64,000 nucleotides of DNA from Lachnospiraceae bacterium (GCA_910575105.1 CAJTDK010000005.1:62001-126000), one strand, 5' to 3'; numbered from the stretch's first letter, positions 16,988 through 26,154 are shown. The notes: generated by a model from the sequence alone, not told the origin. A program made the numbers and translations.

Positions 16988-17638
16988 ATGATTAATGCGA
17001 TGAAGCTGGAAGTGATTGTAGGAAGTGACGAAAGTGACGGAAGTATGGAAATGAAGCTGGAAAGATGGAAAAGGATGGAAAAATGGGTATCAGCAGGACT
17101 GCTTGCCGTATGTCTGGCGTTTTGCGCGGTTCTGTTTAAGGCTTACCTGGACGGAAAATTTGATTCGGTGAAGACCTTGCAGCAGTATGTCGCAGGGTTC
17201 GGAATCTTAGCGCCGTTTATCCTGACTGCGATTCAGGCGGCGCAGGTGGTGCTGCCGGTGCTGCCGGGCTTCTTAGGCTGTGCGGTGGGCGCGGTGCTGT
17301 TCGGCTGTGCAGGTGGGTTCTGGTGCAATTATATCGGGATCTCGGCGGGATCTGTCATCGCGTTCCTGCTTGCGAAAAAGTACGGGAGTGCGATGGTTGG
17401 CAGGATGTTTCCGGGGAAGAGGTACGAGAGGTGGTCGGCGTGGGCGGCTGAAAGTAAGTGCTACGCACTGATATTGTTCGCCGCTATGGTGCTGCCCTTG
17501 TTCCCGGACGATTTTTTCTGCTATTTTACCGGGATCACGAAGATGAGCGTGCGCAGGTTCGTCACCATAATCGTGCTCGGGAAGCCATGGTGCATCCTGG
17601 CATACAGCATCATGTTCAGCGGCGGCTTTATGAAGTAA
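16988..17638 (+). CDS. TVP38/TMEM64-family membrane protein
   Basis: A 216-residue protein of the SNARE-associated/DedA-like VTT fold. It has an N-terminal cytoplasmic stretch, helices at about 35-55 and 70-92, the core motif LPVLPGFLGCAVGAVLFG with a glycine-rich re-entrant region (about 93-125), and the LFPDDFFCYFTGITKMSVRRF segment near the C-terminus. The family is implicated in lipid scrambling or transport. The AGGAGG is 17 nt before this ATG, so an internal ATG (17000 or 17045) is possible. Confidence 0.85.
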   Translation: MINAMKLEVIVGSDESDGSMEMKLERWKRMEKWVSAGLLAVCLAFCAVLFKAYLDGKFDSVKTLQQYVAGFGILAPFILTAIQAAQVVLPVLPGFLGCAVGAVLFGCAGGFWCNYIGISAGSVIAFLLAKKYGSAMVGRMFPGKRYERWSAWAAESKCYALILFAAMVLPLFPDDFFCYFTGITKMSVRRFVTIIVLGKPWCILAYSIMFSGGFMK

Positions 17639-17645
17639 GAAAATA

Positions 17646-17682
17646 GGGAATGTACGCGGTGATCCGTTATACATTCCCTTTT
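17646..17682 (+). terminator. Intrinsic terminator after the TVP38 gene
   Basis: GGGAATGTA (17646-17654) pairs with TACATTCCC (17670-17678), with an inner CGG/CCG stem, and TTTT follows. Confidence 0.75.
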
Positions 17683-17772
17683 ATCTGTCATACATCGGCT
17701 ACGCCCCGCTGAGTTTAGCCGGAGCTGTTCAGCCGTTTTGCAGACTGAAAATTCATTCTGCGTTATTTGGTT

Positions 17773-18096
17773 CTAGAATGAAACAGTAAGCTTCATCTTA
17801 AATCTTTCCTCGCCATACACTGCATGGGGGATGTCCTTTGGCATGATCAGTGTCTCACCCTCAGTCAGGATAAACACTTCCCCGTCTACCGTAAAGCGCC
17901 CTGTCCCTTCTAAGACGGTCACCATAGCGTCGCCTCCTGCCGCGTGGGTGGAGATCTCCTCGTCCTTGTCGAAGGAAAACAAGGTGACACCCATCTTGTC
18001 ATTCTGCACCAGCGTCTTGCTGACCACCTGATGGGGCTGGTATTCGATCTGGTCCTTCAGCCTGAGTTTTGTCTGTTTTTCAATATTCTTATACAT
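17773..18096 (-). CDS. Cupin-domain protein
   Basis: A 107-residue single-domain cupin. It has a beta-barrel pattern with a metal-type motif in the first half (STHAAGGDAMVTVLEGTGRF, about 49-68) and the second motif GETLIMPKDIPHAVYG (about 80-95). Such small cupins bind metals or small ligands; no specific reaction can be named. It ends the minus-strand unit after nagB (60 bp gap). The AAGGAAG ribosome-binding site supports the start. Confidence 0.85.
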   Translation of the reverse strand: MYKNIEKQTKLRLKDQIEYQPHQVVSKTLVQNDKMGVTLFSFDKDEEISTHAAGGDAMVTVLEGTGRFTVDGEVFILTEGETLIMPKDIPHAVYGEERFKMKLTVSF

Positions 18097-18156
18097 TGCA
18101 TCTTCCTTTATTAAAACTATACGGCGGTTTGGCCATAGACCTGAAACTGCCGGAAA

Positions 18157-18894
18157 TTACCCGCAGATCTGTATTTTGGATAATGCCGCCTCGTCCGCTA
18201 CGACCGTCACGTCCGGATGGAGCTGCAGCACGGATGCCGGGACCTCAGGAGTGATGGGGCCGCACACGACTTTTTTCAGAATCTCGGCCTTATCCTCACC
18301 GCTTACCACAACGACGATCTTTTTCGCCTTCATGATGCTGCCGATTCCCATCGTATAAGCCTGGCGGGGAACGTCCGCCTCGGACTCGAAGAAGCGCTTA
18401 TTGGCCTCTATGGTGCTTGGGGTCAGGTCTACGCAGTGCGTCCCGCAGGGGAATACATCACATGGCTCGTTGAACCCGATATGGCCGTTGTGTCCCAGGC
18501 CTAAAAGCTGCAGGTCTACGCCGCCGCTCTTTTCGATGATCTCGTCATAATCCCTGCACGCCTTGCCGGAATCCGGCTCCAGGCCATTGGGTACAGAGGT
18601 ATTCGCCTTGTCGATATTCACATGATTAAAGAAATTCGTATTCATAAAGTAGCGGTAGCTCTGGTCATTTTCCGGGTCAAGGCCCTTGTATTCATCCAGA
18701 TTGATGCTGGACACTCTTGAGAAATCCAGATCTCCTTTTTTATACCACTCGATCAGCTGCTCATAGGTTCCCACAGGAGATGAGCCGGTGGCAAGCCCCA
18801 GTACGCAGTCAGGCTTCATGATCACCTGTGCGGAAATAATATTCGCCGCCTTCCGGCTTAACTCCTTATAATCCTTTGCTCTGCAAATAACCAT
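18157..18894 (-). CDS. nagB: Glucosamine-6-phosphate deaminase
   Basis: A 245-residue cytoplasmic enzyme that converts glucosamine-6-phosphate to fructose-6-phosphate and ammonia, the last step of sialic acid and GlcNAc catabolism. Family motifs are LGLATGSSP (about 32-40), NLDEYKGL, LLGLGHNGHIGFNEP (about 130-144) and the nearby DLTPSTIEAN. The second ATG was chosen because AAAGGA is ten bases before it. The first ATG (18903) would leave only one base of spacing. It is transcribed away from nanE through a paired promoter region. Confidence 0.93.
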   Translation of the reverse strand: MVICRAKDYKELSRKAANIISAQVIMKPDCVLGLATGSSPVGTYEQLIEWYKKGDLDFSRVSSINLDEYKGLDPENDQSYRYFMNTNFFNHVNIDKANTSVPNGLEPDSGKACRDYDEIIEKSGGVDLQLLGLGHNGHIGFNEPCDVFPCGTHCVDLTPSTIEANKRFFESEADVPRQAYTMGIGSIMKAKKIVVVVSGEDKAEILKKVVCGPITPEVPASVLQLHPDVTVVADEAALSKIQICG

Positions 18895-18966
18895 ATCTTT
18901 CATTTCCTTTCTCTTTCATTATCCACTGTGTTGCTTCTTACAGTTAGTAATGCCTTTTTTCTTATA

Positions 18967-18994
18967 AGTATATCAGTAAAATCAGGAATTTCAA
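18967..18994 (-). promoter_or_regulatory. Promoter of nagB
   Basis: Minus-strand TTGAAA (18989-18994), a 16-bp spacer ending CTGA, and TATACT (18967-18972). Its architecture is the same as that of the divergent nanE promoter. Confidence 0.75.
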
Positions 18995-19015
18995 TAAAAA
19001 TCAGCATAATTGGAG

Positions 19016-19043
19016 ATACTTTCAATTGGGGAAAGAAAGTACT
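19016..19043. promoter_or_regulatory. Inverted repeat between the nagB and nanE promoters
   Basis: TACTTTC (19017-19023) and GAAAGTA (19035-19041) form a dyad in the middle of the divergent region. It is a candidate operator for the RpiR-type regulator encoded in the nan operon (inference from position). Confidence 0.45.
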
Positions 19044-19143
19044 TTTATTTGTGCAAATTTACTAATAGCGAAACAAAAAAGGAGGAGAAAAAACAGGTAT
19101 ATTTGAAAATGGATGAAAGAACTTTCTATCAATCTAAAACATA

Positions 19144-19171
19144 TTGAAAATAATTTCTGCGCTGATATACT
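19144..19171 (+). promoter_or_regulatory. Promoter of the nan operon (nanE)
   Basis: TTGAAA (19144-19149), a 16-bp spacer ending CTGA, and TATACT (19166-19171), 28 bp before the nanE ATG. Confidence 0.75.
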
Positions 19172-19199
19172 TAAGGCAACGAAAAGGAGGACAAGATAA

Positions 19200-19889
19200 A
19201 TGACAGACAAGAAAGTAGAAAGCCTGAAAGGAAAGCTGATCGTATCCTGCCAGGCGCTGCCCCACGAACCGCTCCATTCTTCCTTCATTATGGGCAGGAT
19301 GGCTCTGGCGGCAAAGGAGGGGGGCGCATACGGTATCCGCGCCAACACGAAGGAGGATATACAGGAGATCAGGCACAACGTAGACCTTCCGGTCATCGGG
19401 ATCGTCAAACGGGATTATGCAGACAGTGAGGTATACATTACGCCTACGATGAAGGAAGTGGATGAGCTGATGGAGGTTGGCCCTGAGATCATCGCCCTTG
19501 ACGCTACGGGGAGGCTTAGGCCGGAAGGCGTGGCGCTTAAGGATTTCTTTCGGCAGGTGAAGGAGAAGTACCCGGATCAGCTCTGGATGGCGGACTGCTC
19601 TACCGTGGAGGAGGCCCTTCACGCCGATAAGCTTGGCTTCGACTTCATCGGGACAACGATGGTTGGATACACCAGACAGAGTGAGGGAGACCGGATTGAA
19701 GAGGATGACTTCCGGATTCTGCGGGAGATCATCGCGAAAGCTAAGCATAAGGTCATCGCGGAGGGAAATGTCAATACGCCCCAAAAGGTTAAGCGTGTCA
19801 TCGAGCTTGGGGCTTACAGCGTGGTAGTCGGTTCTGTGATCACAAGACCGCAGCTTATCACAAGGGAATTTGCAGAAGTGCTGGACTAA
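19200..19889 (+). CDS. nanE: N-acetylmannosamine-6-phosphate 2-epimerase
   Basis: A 229-residue TIM-barrel enzyme that converts ManNAc-6-P to GlcNAc-6-P in the cytoplasm. NanE motifs are VSCQALPHEPLH (about 10-21), PVIGIVKRDY (about 65), ALDATGRLRPEG (about 101) and the phosphate site VIAEGNVNTP plus AYSVVVGSVITRP near the end. It starts with a perfect AAGGAGG site. It is the first gene of a co-directional run of seven nan/nag genes. Confidence 0.95.
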   Translation: MTDKKVESLKGKLIVSCQALPHEPLHSSFIMGRMALAAKEGGAYGIRANTKEDIQEIRHNVDLPVIGIVKRDYADSEVYITPTMKEVDELMEVGPEIIALDATGRLRPEGVALKDFFRQVKEKYPDQLWMADCSTVEEALHADKLGFDFIGTTMVGYTRQSEGDRIEEDDFRILREIIAKAKHKVIAEGNVNTPQKVKRVIELGAYSVVVGSVITRPQLITREFAEVLD

Positions 19890-20006
19890 GGTAAGGGCGG
19901 CGGCAGCGCCTAAATGCCGAAGCGGCAGGCAGCACAGGGAAAGGGAACATTTTATATTCAGTCATAAAGCATATCAACATTCAAAAAAGAAAAGGAGAGA
20001 AGGATC

Positions 20007-20927
20007 ATGAGGAATCTTGACAAGTACAAAGGCGTTATCCCGGCATTTTACGCATGCTATGACAAAGAGGGCGAGATAAGCCCGGGGGGAGTTAAGGCGC
20101 TTACCAGGTATTTTGTATCAAAGGGCGTCAAGGGAGTATATGTAAATGGCTCATCCGGAGAATGTATCTATCAGAGCGTGGAGGACAAAAAGCTGGTTCT
20201 TGAACAGGTGATGGAGGCGGCAGAGGGTGAGCTTACGGTAATCGCCCACGTGGCGTGCAACAATACAAAGGACAGCATGGAGCTTGCACGTCACGCTGAG
20301 CGTGTGGGGGCAGACGCCATTGCAGCTATCCCGCCCATATATTTCCGCCTGCCGGAGCACGCCATCGCCCAGTACTGGAATGATATCAGTTCGGCGGCTC
20401 CCAATACGGACTTTGTCATTTACAATATTCCCCAGCTTGCCGGAGTGGCGCTCACTATGGATCTTTTTGCCGAGATGAGAAAGAATCCTAATGTGATCGG
20501 CGTTAAGAATTCTTCTATGCCGGTTCAGGATATCCAGATGTTTAAGGCGGCGGCCGGAGATGATTATGTGATCTTTAACGGGCCGGACGAGCAGTTTATC
20601 AGCGGCAGGGTCATCGGCGCTCAAGGGGCGATCGGCGGGACATACGGGGCGATGCCGGAATTATTCCTTAAGATGGATGAATGCGTAATGGCCGGTGAGC
20701 TTAACCGGGCGAAAGAGATCCAGTATGCGGTCAACGATATTATCTGTAAAATGTGCTCCGCCCGTGGCAACATGTACGGTGTGATCAAGGAGATTCTTAA
20801 GATCAATGAAAATCTTGATCTTGGCGGGGTGAAAAAGCCGCTGCCCGCACTGACAGAGGAAGATATGGCGGTGGTGAAAGAGGCTGCGGGTATGATCCGT
20901 GACGCGAAAGAAAAGTATGTGGGGTAA
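20007..20927 (+). CDS. nanA: N-acetylneuraminate lyase
   Basis: A 306-residue aldolase of the DapA/NanA family that cleaves sialic acid to ManNAc and pyruvate. Seen in order: the carboxylate-binding GSSGE (about 48-52), catalytic Tyr in VIYNIP (about 139), Schiff-base Lys in VIGVKNSS (about 166) and a GTYGAMPEL segment. The AAGGAGAGAAGG site fits the ATG. Its place between nanE and a solute symporter supports sialic acid rather than dihydrodipicolinate as substrate. Confidence 0.93.
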   Translation: MRNLDKYKGVIPAFYACYDKEGEISPGGVKALTRYFVSKGVKGVYVNGSSGECIYQSVEDKKLVLEQVMEAAEGELTVIAHVACNNTKDSMELARHAERVGADAIAAIPPIYFRLPEHAIAQYWNDISSAAPNTDFVIYNIPQLAGVALTMDLFAEMRKNPNVIGVKNSSMPVQDIQMFKAAAGDDYVIFNGPDEQFISGRVIGAQGAIGGTYGAMPELFLKMDECVMAGELNRAKEIQYAVNDIICKMCSARGNMYGVIKEILKINENLDLGGVKKPLPALTEEDMAVVKEAAGMIRDAKEKYVG

Positions 20928-20951
20928 GAAAAGGACAAGGAGGAAAAAGCG

Positions 20952-22457
20952 ATGCAGGGATTTACAAAGGTCGATCTGGTTATCTTAGTTGTGTATCTGG
21001 CAGCAGTATTGTTTGCCGGCCTTCACTTTGCGAAGAAGGAGATGAAGGGAAAGGAGTATTTTAAGGGAGACGGGACGGTGCCGTGGTGGGTGACATCCGT
21101 GTCTATATTTGCTACATTGTTAAGCCCGATCTCATTTTTGTCACTGGCGGGAAATTCCTATGCCGGAACGTGGATCATGTGGTTCGCGCAGCTTGGCATG
21201 CTGCTGGCGATCCCGCTTACCATCCGGTTCTTCCTGCCCATTTACAGCAGGCTTGATATCGATACGGCATACCATTATCTGGAGCTTCGGTTCGGCAGCA
21301 AGGGGTTAAGGGTTCTGGGCGCAGTCATGTTCATCATCTATCAAGTGGGCCGGATGTCCATTATCATGTACCTTCCGTGCATGGTGCTGGGGAGCCTTAC
21401 GGGAATCAGCGTGAACCTTTTGATCATCATCATGGGAGTGATCGCCATTATCTACTCCTACACAGGCGGCCTTAAGTCTGTGCTCTGGACGGACTTTATC
21501 CAGGGCTCTGTACTGCTTATCGGCGTTACCTTTGCGCTGGTATTCCTCCTTGCGCACATTGACGGCGGAATCGGGGCGGTATTCGGCACTCTGGCAAATG
21601 AACACAAATTCCTGGCGGCTGACCAGCCGATCTTCGATATCAATATCCTGAAGGACAGTGTGTTCATCATGATTGTGGGAGCGGGCTTCAATACCATGGG
21701 CTCTTACGTGTCAAGCCAGGATATCGTGCAGCGTTTTACTACGACGACGGATACAAAGAAGCTGAACAAGATGATGCTGACAAACGGGGCGCTTTCTATC
21801 TTTATCGCAACGGTGTTCTATCTGATCGGTACAGGGCTTTACGTCTTCTACCAGCAGAATGCACTTCCACCGGCAGCGGCGCAGGATCAGATCTTTGCAT
21901 CCTACATCGCTTTCGAGCTCCCGGTAGGCGTCACAGGCATCCTTCTGGCGGCGATCTATGCGGCGTCACAGTCCACCCTGTCAACGGGCCTTAATTCTGT
22001 GGCATCAAGCTGGACGCTGGATATTCAGGCGCGTCTGACGAAGAAGGAATTAAGCTTTGAGAAACAGACGAAGATCGGACAGTATGTGTCGCTGGTGGTA
22101 GGTGTGTTCGCCATCATCGTATCCATGGTTCTTGCCAACGGCGGCGTGAAGTCGGCGTACGAGTGGTTCAACGGATTCATGGGGCTGGTGCTGGGAATCC
22201 TTATCGGGACATTTATCCTTGGGGCATGTACGAAGGCTGCCAATACTTTTGGTGCAACGCTGGCGTTTATCGCGGCGTCCGCAGTGATGGTGGGCATCAA
22301 GTATTTCGTTCCGGCAGAGGAGGTATCCATCTGGTCTTACTCCATTATCTCCATCGCTGTATCCCTGGCAGTGGGAATTCCGGCAAGCATCATCTGGAGA
22401 AAGGTAAAGAAAGATACATCTGTCCCAGCGCCGCATACGACAATCTACAGCGTATAG
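20952..22457 (+). CDS. Sodium:solute symporter, probable sialic acid transporter
   Basis: A 501-residue SSS-family (LeuT-fold) carrier with about 13 helices. SSS signatures include SVSIFATLLSPISFLSLAGN near 53, the Tyr-Ser-Tyr-Thr-Gly-Gly core near 170, DIVQRF near 258, and AAIYAASQSTLSTGLNSV near 340. It lies 24 bp after nanA and before yhcH, the position where sialic acid SSS carriers are found in other bacteria, so Neu5Ac/Na+ uptake is the likely job. Specificity is inferred from context. Confidence 0.9.
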   Translation: MQGFTKVDLVILVVYLAAVLFAGLHFAKKEMKGKEYFKGDGTVPWWVTSVSIFATLLSPISFLSLAGNSYAGTWIMWFAQLGMLLAIPLTIRFFLPIYSRLDIDTAYHYLELRFGSKGLRVLGAVMFIIYQVGRMSIIMYLPCMVLGSLTGISVNLLIIIMGVIAIIYSYTGGLKSVLWTDFIQGSVLLIGVTFALVFLLAHIDGGIGAVFGTLANEHKFLAADQPIFDINILKDSVFIMIVGAGFNTMGSYVSSQDIVQRFTTTTDTKKLNKMMLTNGALSIFIATVFYLIGTGLYVFYQQNALPPAAAQDQIFASYIAFELPVGVTGILLAAIYAASQSTLSTGLNSVASSWTLDIQARLTKKELSFEKQTKIGQYVSLVVGVFAIIVSMVLANGGVKSAYEWFNGFMGLVLGILIGTFILGACTKAANTFGATLAFIAASAVMVGIKYFVPAEEVSIWSYSIISIAVSLAVGIPASIIWRKVKKDTSVPAPHTTIYSV

Positions 22458-22470
22458 GAGGATTCAGCAT

Positions 22471-22920
22471 ATGATATTCGGAAATATTGACTATCTGGAA
22501 GAATTTGGATTTTTGGAAGATTCGGTAAAGAGATGTTTTGCATATCTGAAAGCCCATGACCTCATTTCCTATGAGAAAGGCACTCATGAGATAGACGGAG
22601 ACAGGCTGTTCGTGAATGTGGCGGAATATACCACCACCACGCCGGATAACCGTTTCTGGGAGGCTCACCGGGATTATCTGGACGTTCATGTGATGCTTAA
22701 GGGGAAGGAGCAGATCGACGTGAATTTTATCCGGAACATGGAGCTTAAGGAGTATGTAAAGAAAGACGATTTCCTGCCCATGGAAGGGGAAAAGAATGGG
22801 TCGGTTGTATTGAGAGAGGGGGACTTCCTCGTGTGCTATCCGAGCGACGGACATCGGACAGCGGTGGAAGCAGAGGGCCCTGAGACGATTAAAAAGGCGA
22901 TATTTAAGGTTGCGATATAG
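22471..22920 (+). CDS. YhcH/YjgK/YiaL-family protein (NanQ type)
   Basis: A 149-residue DUF386 beta-barrel protein. Metal-binding family residues are visible: TTTTPDNRFWEAHRDYLDVHVMLKGKEQI (about 54-82) and the later CYPSDGHRTAVE (about 130). E. coli NanQ (YhcH) helps open or anomerise sialic acid before NanA acts, and the gene position here fits that role. It starts 13 bp after the symporter with an AGGAGG site. Confidence 0.9.
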   Translation: MIFGNIDYLEEFGFLEDSVKRCFAYLKAHDLISYEKGTHEIDGDRLFVNVAEYTTTTPDNRFWEAHRDYLDVHVMLKGKEQIDVNFIRNMELKEYVKKDDFLPMEGEKNGSVVLREGDFLVCYPSDGHRTAVEAEGPETIKKAIFKVAI

Positions 22921-23030
22921 AGTCTGGAGGACTGCCGTCCTCCCTCCGAAAACAACCTATCCCCAGAAAACAGAAAGATTTTGACCCTTATGGGACTATA
23001 TATTATAATGAAAGACAGGCAGAGTGAAGG

Positions 23031-23921
23031 ATGAAGAATTACATCAGTGTTGACATTGGCGGAACTGCTATCAAGTATGGAATTATCGGAGAGGATGGGC
23101 AGATCTTAAGCAGGGGCTTAACGGACACAAGGGCGGAAAGAGGCGGCCAGGCCATCCTGGATACGGTGCAGGGCATTGTGGAGGAGCTTTTCTCGCAGGA
23201 GAAGATCAGCGGTATCTGCATATCTACAGCAGGGATGGTAGACGTGGAAAGAGGGGTGATCACTTATTCGGCGCCGCTGATTCCAGATTATGCAGGCACG
23301 GAGTACAAGAAGGTGCTAGAGGAGCGATTTTTTGTTCCCTGTGAGGTGGAAAATGACGTGAACTGCGCGGGGCTTGCGGAAAGTGTATCCGGCGCGGCGG
23401 CGGGCAGCAGGATTTCCCTTACGCTTACCGTAGGGACGGGCATTGGCGGCTGCGTGGTCATAGACGGGAAGGTGTTCCGGGGGTATTCCGGCAGCGCCGG
23501 CGAGGTGGGTTACATGAAGATGGGAGACAGCGATTTCCAGACCCTTGGGGCGGCCAGTATCCTGTCAGAAAAGGTGGCTTTTTGGAAACAGGAACCAAAG
23601 AGACACTGGAGCGGCCGTCGGATTTTTGCATGTGCCAAAGAGGGGGATGACTTATGTCTTCGTGCCATTGACGAGATGGCGGATGCCCTTGGACAGGGGA
23701 TTGCGAATATCTGCTGTGTGCTGAACCCAGAGATGGTGGTTCTTGGGGGCGGGATCATGGCGCAGGAGGAGTTTCTCAAGGAGAGGATAGAGACGGCAGC
23801 AGGAAGATATCTGGTTCCGGGAATCGCCCGCCATACAAGGCTGGCATTTGCAAAGCATAAAAACGACGCGGGGATGCTCGGGGCATTTTACCATTTCCGG
23901 CAGCGGCATCCAATGAACTGA
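23031..23921 (+). CDS. ROK-family sugar kinase, probable N-acetylmannosamine kinase
   Basis: A 296-residue ATP-dependent kinase. It has the phosphate-1 loop SVDIGGTAIKYG (about 5-16), catalytic Asp in CEVENDVNCAG (about 104-114) and the adenosine-site GGGIMAQEEFL near 238. It would make ManNAc-6-P, the missing link between NanA and NanE, as inferred from context. The usual ROK zinc motif (GHxxCxCGxxGC) is absent: the corresponding stretch reads GEVGYMKMGD. A glucoside kinase role is the alternative. Confidence 0.85.
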   Translation: MKNYISVDIGGTAIKYGIIGEDGQILSRGLTDTRAERGGQAILDTVQGIVEELFSQEKISGICISTAGMVDVERGVITYSAPLIPDYAGTEYKKVLEERFFVPCEVENDVNCAGLAESVSGAAAGSRISLTLTVGTGIGGCVVIDGKVFRGYSGSAGEVGYMKMGDSDFQTLGAASILSEKVAFWKQEPKRHWSGRRIFACAKEGDDLCLRAIDEMADALGQGIANICCVLNPEMVVLGGGIMAQEEFLKERIETAAGRYLVPGIARHTRLAFAKHKNDAGMLGAFYHFRQRHPMN

Positions 23922-23946
23922 CACAGGGAGTAAAAGCGAGGATGAG

Positions 23947-24777
23947 ATGGAATACTATGTGAAGTCGGTAGTGCCGATTATTGAATCGAATTATGACAAT
24001 TTTACAACAGTGGAAAAGAACATCGCGGATTTTTTTATACAAAACCGGGAGAGAGTAGATTTTTCGGCGAGATCCGTTGCGGAGCGGCTGTTTGTCTCGG
24101 AGGCGTCCCTTTCGAGATTCGCGAAGAAATGCGGCTACCGGGGGTACCGTGAGTTTGTCTACCAGTATGAGCAGACCTTTGTGGAAAAGGAAGAGTCCAT
24201 CACCGGGAATACGCGGATGGTGCTCAACGCCTATCAGGAGCTGCTGAATAAGACCTACAGCCTTATGGATGAGGCACAGGTTGGGCGGATCGCCAGGCGC
24301 CTGAATAAAGCGGAGCGTGTATTCGTGTGCGGGACGGGAAGCTCTGGCTTTGCCGCTGACGAGATGGAGATGCGATTTATGCGGATCGGCGTAGACATTA
24401 ATTCGGTTAAGGATACGGACATTATGCGTATGCAGACGGTGTTCAGGGACGGGCGGAGCCTGATCGTCGGAATTAGTATCAGCGGCGGGCAGGAGGCGGT
24501 TTTGTATTTCCTGAGAGAATCCCACAAAAGAGGCGCGAAGACGGTGCTGATCACGGCACATAACCGGGGAGAGTTCGACGAATTCTGCGACGAGGTAGTA
24601 CTGATCCCCTCGCTGCTGCATCTGAATTATGGCAATGTGATCTCTCCGCAGTTTCCGATACTGGTTATGGTTGACATTATTTATTCCTGCTATGTGGAGC
24701 AGGATAAAGATAAAAAGGAATCACTTCACGATGATACTTTGCGGGCGTTGGAAGGAGTAAAGAGCGATGATTATTAA
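23947..24777 (+). CDS. RpiR-family transcriptional regulator (MurR/NanR-like)
   Basis: A 276-residue regulator with an N-terminal HTH_6 domain (about 15-85, SARSVAERLFVSEASLSRF) and a C-terminal SIS phosphosugar-binding domain (about 115-260, starting VFVCGTGSSGFAADEM). RpiR members of nan operons sense ManNAc-6-P or GlcN-6-P. It probably controls the divergent nagB/nanE promoters. The gene overlaps nagA by 11 bp, showing co-transcription. Confidence 0.9.
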   Translation: MEYYVKSVVPIIESNYDNFTTVEKNIADFFIQNRERVDFSARSVAERLFVSEASLSRFAKKCGYRGYREFVYQYEQTFVEKEESITGNTRMVLNAYQELLNKTYSLMDEAQVGRIARRLNKAERVFVCGTGSSGFAADEMEMRFMRIGVDINSVKDTDIMRMQTVFRDGRSLIVGISISGGQEAVLYFLRESHKRGAKTVLITAHNRGEFDEFCDEVVLIPSLLHLNYGNVISPQFPILVMVDIIYSCYVEQDKDKKESLHDDTLRALEGVKSDDY

Positions 24778-26032
24778 AAATGTGAAAGTTTACACGGAAG
24801 ATGAGATATTTACGGATGGCATGGTTGTCATCAGGGACGGCAGGTTCGACCAAGTACTGACGGATGCGGGAAAGGTGAAAGCCGCGGCGGATATGCGGGA
24901 TGCGGCTGATTTGTGGAGCACTGATGGGGAGTGCTTTGATGATGAGGTTATAGACGGGGAAGGTGCATATGCAATCCCGGGGCTTATCGATATTCATTTT
25001 CACGGATGCAAGGGATATGACTTCTGTGACGGTACGAAGGAGGCCATTGCGGAAATTGCGAGATACGAAGCGTCGATAGGTGTGACGGGGATTTGTCCGG
25101 CTACTATGACGCTTCCGGTGGATGAGCTTACGCGTATTCTGTCGGTGGCGGCGTCTTATGCGGCTGATGCTTCGTTGGCGCCAGGCGGGCAGATGGCGGA
25201 ATCCGGCCGGGAAGATGCGCATGGGGCCAGGAAGAACGCGCCAGGAGCGGATCTTCTGGGCATCAATATGGAAGGGCCGTTTATCAGTACAGAGAAGAAG
25301 GGGGCGCAGGACGAGCGCAGCATCATCCCCTGTGATGCCGGGATCTGCGGTCAGTTTCTGGACGCATCAGAAGGTCTGGTGAAGTTCGTAGGGATCGCGC
25401 CGGAGAGAAACGGGGATTTCGCATCCTTTATCAGACAGGTGAAGGATAAGGTAAATGTATCTCTTGCCCACACCAATGCGGATTATGATACGGCGAAGGC
25501 AGCGTTTGACGCGGGAGCGTGCCACGCGGTCCATCTGTACAATGCGATGCCGGTATTTACCCACCGGATGCCGGGAGTGGTAGGCGCGGTGTCTGACAGC
25601 CCTCATGTAAATGCGGAGCTGATCTGCGACGGCGTGCATATCCATCCTTCTGTTGTGCGGGCCACCTTCAAGATGATGGGCGCGGACCGTATGATCCTGA
25701 TCAGCGACAGCATGAGGGCCACAGGGATGCCGGACGGACGGTATCTTCTGGGCGGTCTTGAAGTGGACGTGGCGGGTAACCGGGCGACTCTGGTTTCCAA
25801 CGGCGCTCTTGCAGGTTCGGCGACTAATCTGATGGACTGCATGAGGACGGCGGTAAAGGAGATGGGGATCCCTCTTGAGACAGCAGTTGCCTGTGCGACG
25901 AAAAATCCGGCGAAGGCTATTGGGGAATATGAAGATTACGGCGCCATCGCGCCGGGGAAGAAGGCGGATGTGGTGTTGCTTGATCAGGAGCTTAAGATAA
26001 AGGCTGTTGTTAAGGGCGGAGTGAAGATATAA
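24767..26032 (+). CDS. nagA: N-acetylglucosamine-6-phosphate deacetylase
   Basis: A 421-residue amidohydrolase making GlcN-6-P and acetate, which feeds NagB. Metal and catalytic motifs are the HxH of DIHFHGCKG (H77, H79), NMEGPF (E169), LAHTNADY, CHAVHLYNAM, DGVHIHP and the catalytic Asp in ISDSM (about 305). It is longer than the usual 380-390 because of two hydrophilic insertions, about 38-62 (acidic) and about 134-161 (Gly/Ala/Glu-rich). It is the last gene of the nan operon. Confidence 0.93.
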   Translation: MIIKNVKVYTEDEIFTDGMVVIRDGRFDQVLTDAGKVKAAADMRDAADLWSTDGECFDDEVIDGEGAYAIPGLIDIHFHGCKGYDFCDGTKEAIAEIARYEASIGVTGICPATMTLPVDELTRILSVAASYAADASLAPGGQMAESGREDAHGARKNAPGADLLGINMEGPFISTEKKGAQDERSIIPCDAGICGQFLDASEGLVKFVGIAPERNGDFASFIRQVKDKVNVSLAHTNADYDTAKAAFDAGACHAVHLYNAMPVFTHRMPGVVGAVSDSPHVNAELICDGVHIHPSVVRATFKMMGADRMILISDSMRATGMPDGRYLLGGLEVDVAGNRATLVSNGALAGSATNLMDCMRTAVKEMGIPLETAVACATKNPAKAIGEYEDYGAIAPGKKADVVLLDQELKIKAVVKGGVKI

Positions 26033-26154
26033 GCAGAGGTTAGTACATTATTGCATTGATTCTCGAGTAATAAGCACTCGCTATCCGCGCCGCCTGCACA
26101 GTTTTTTGAAATGAAGGAGTGGAAGAATAGTCGTTCGTTTTGGAAAAAATACAA

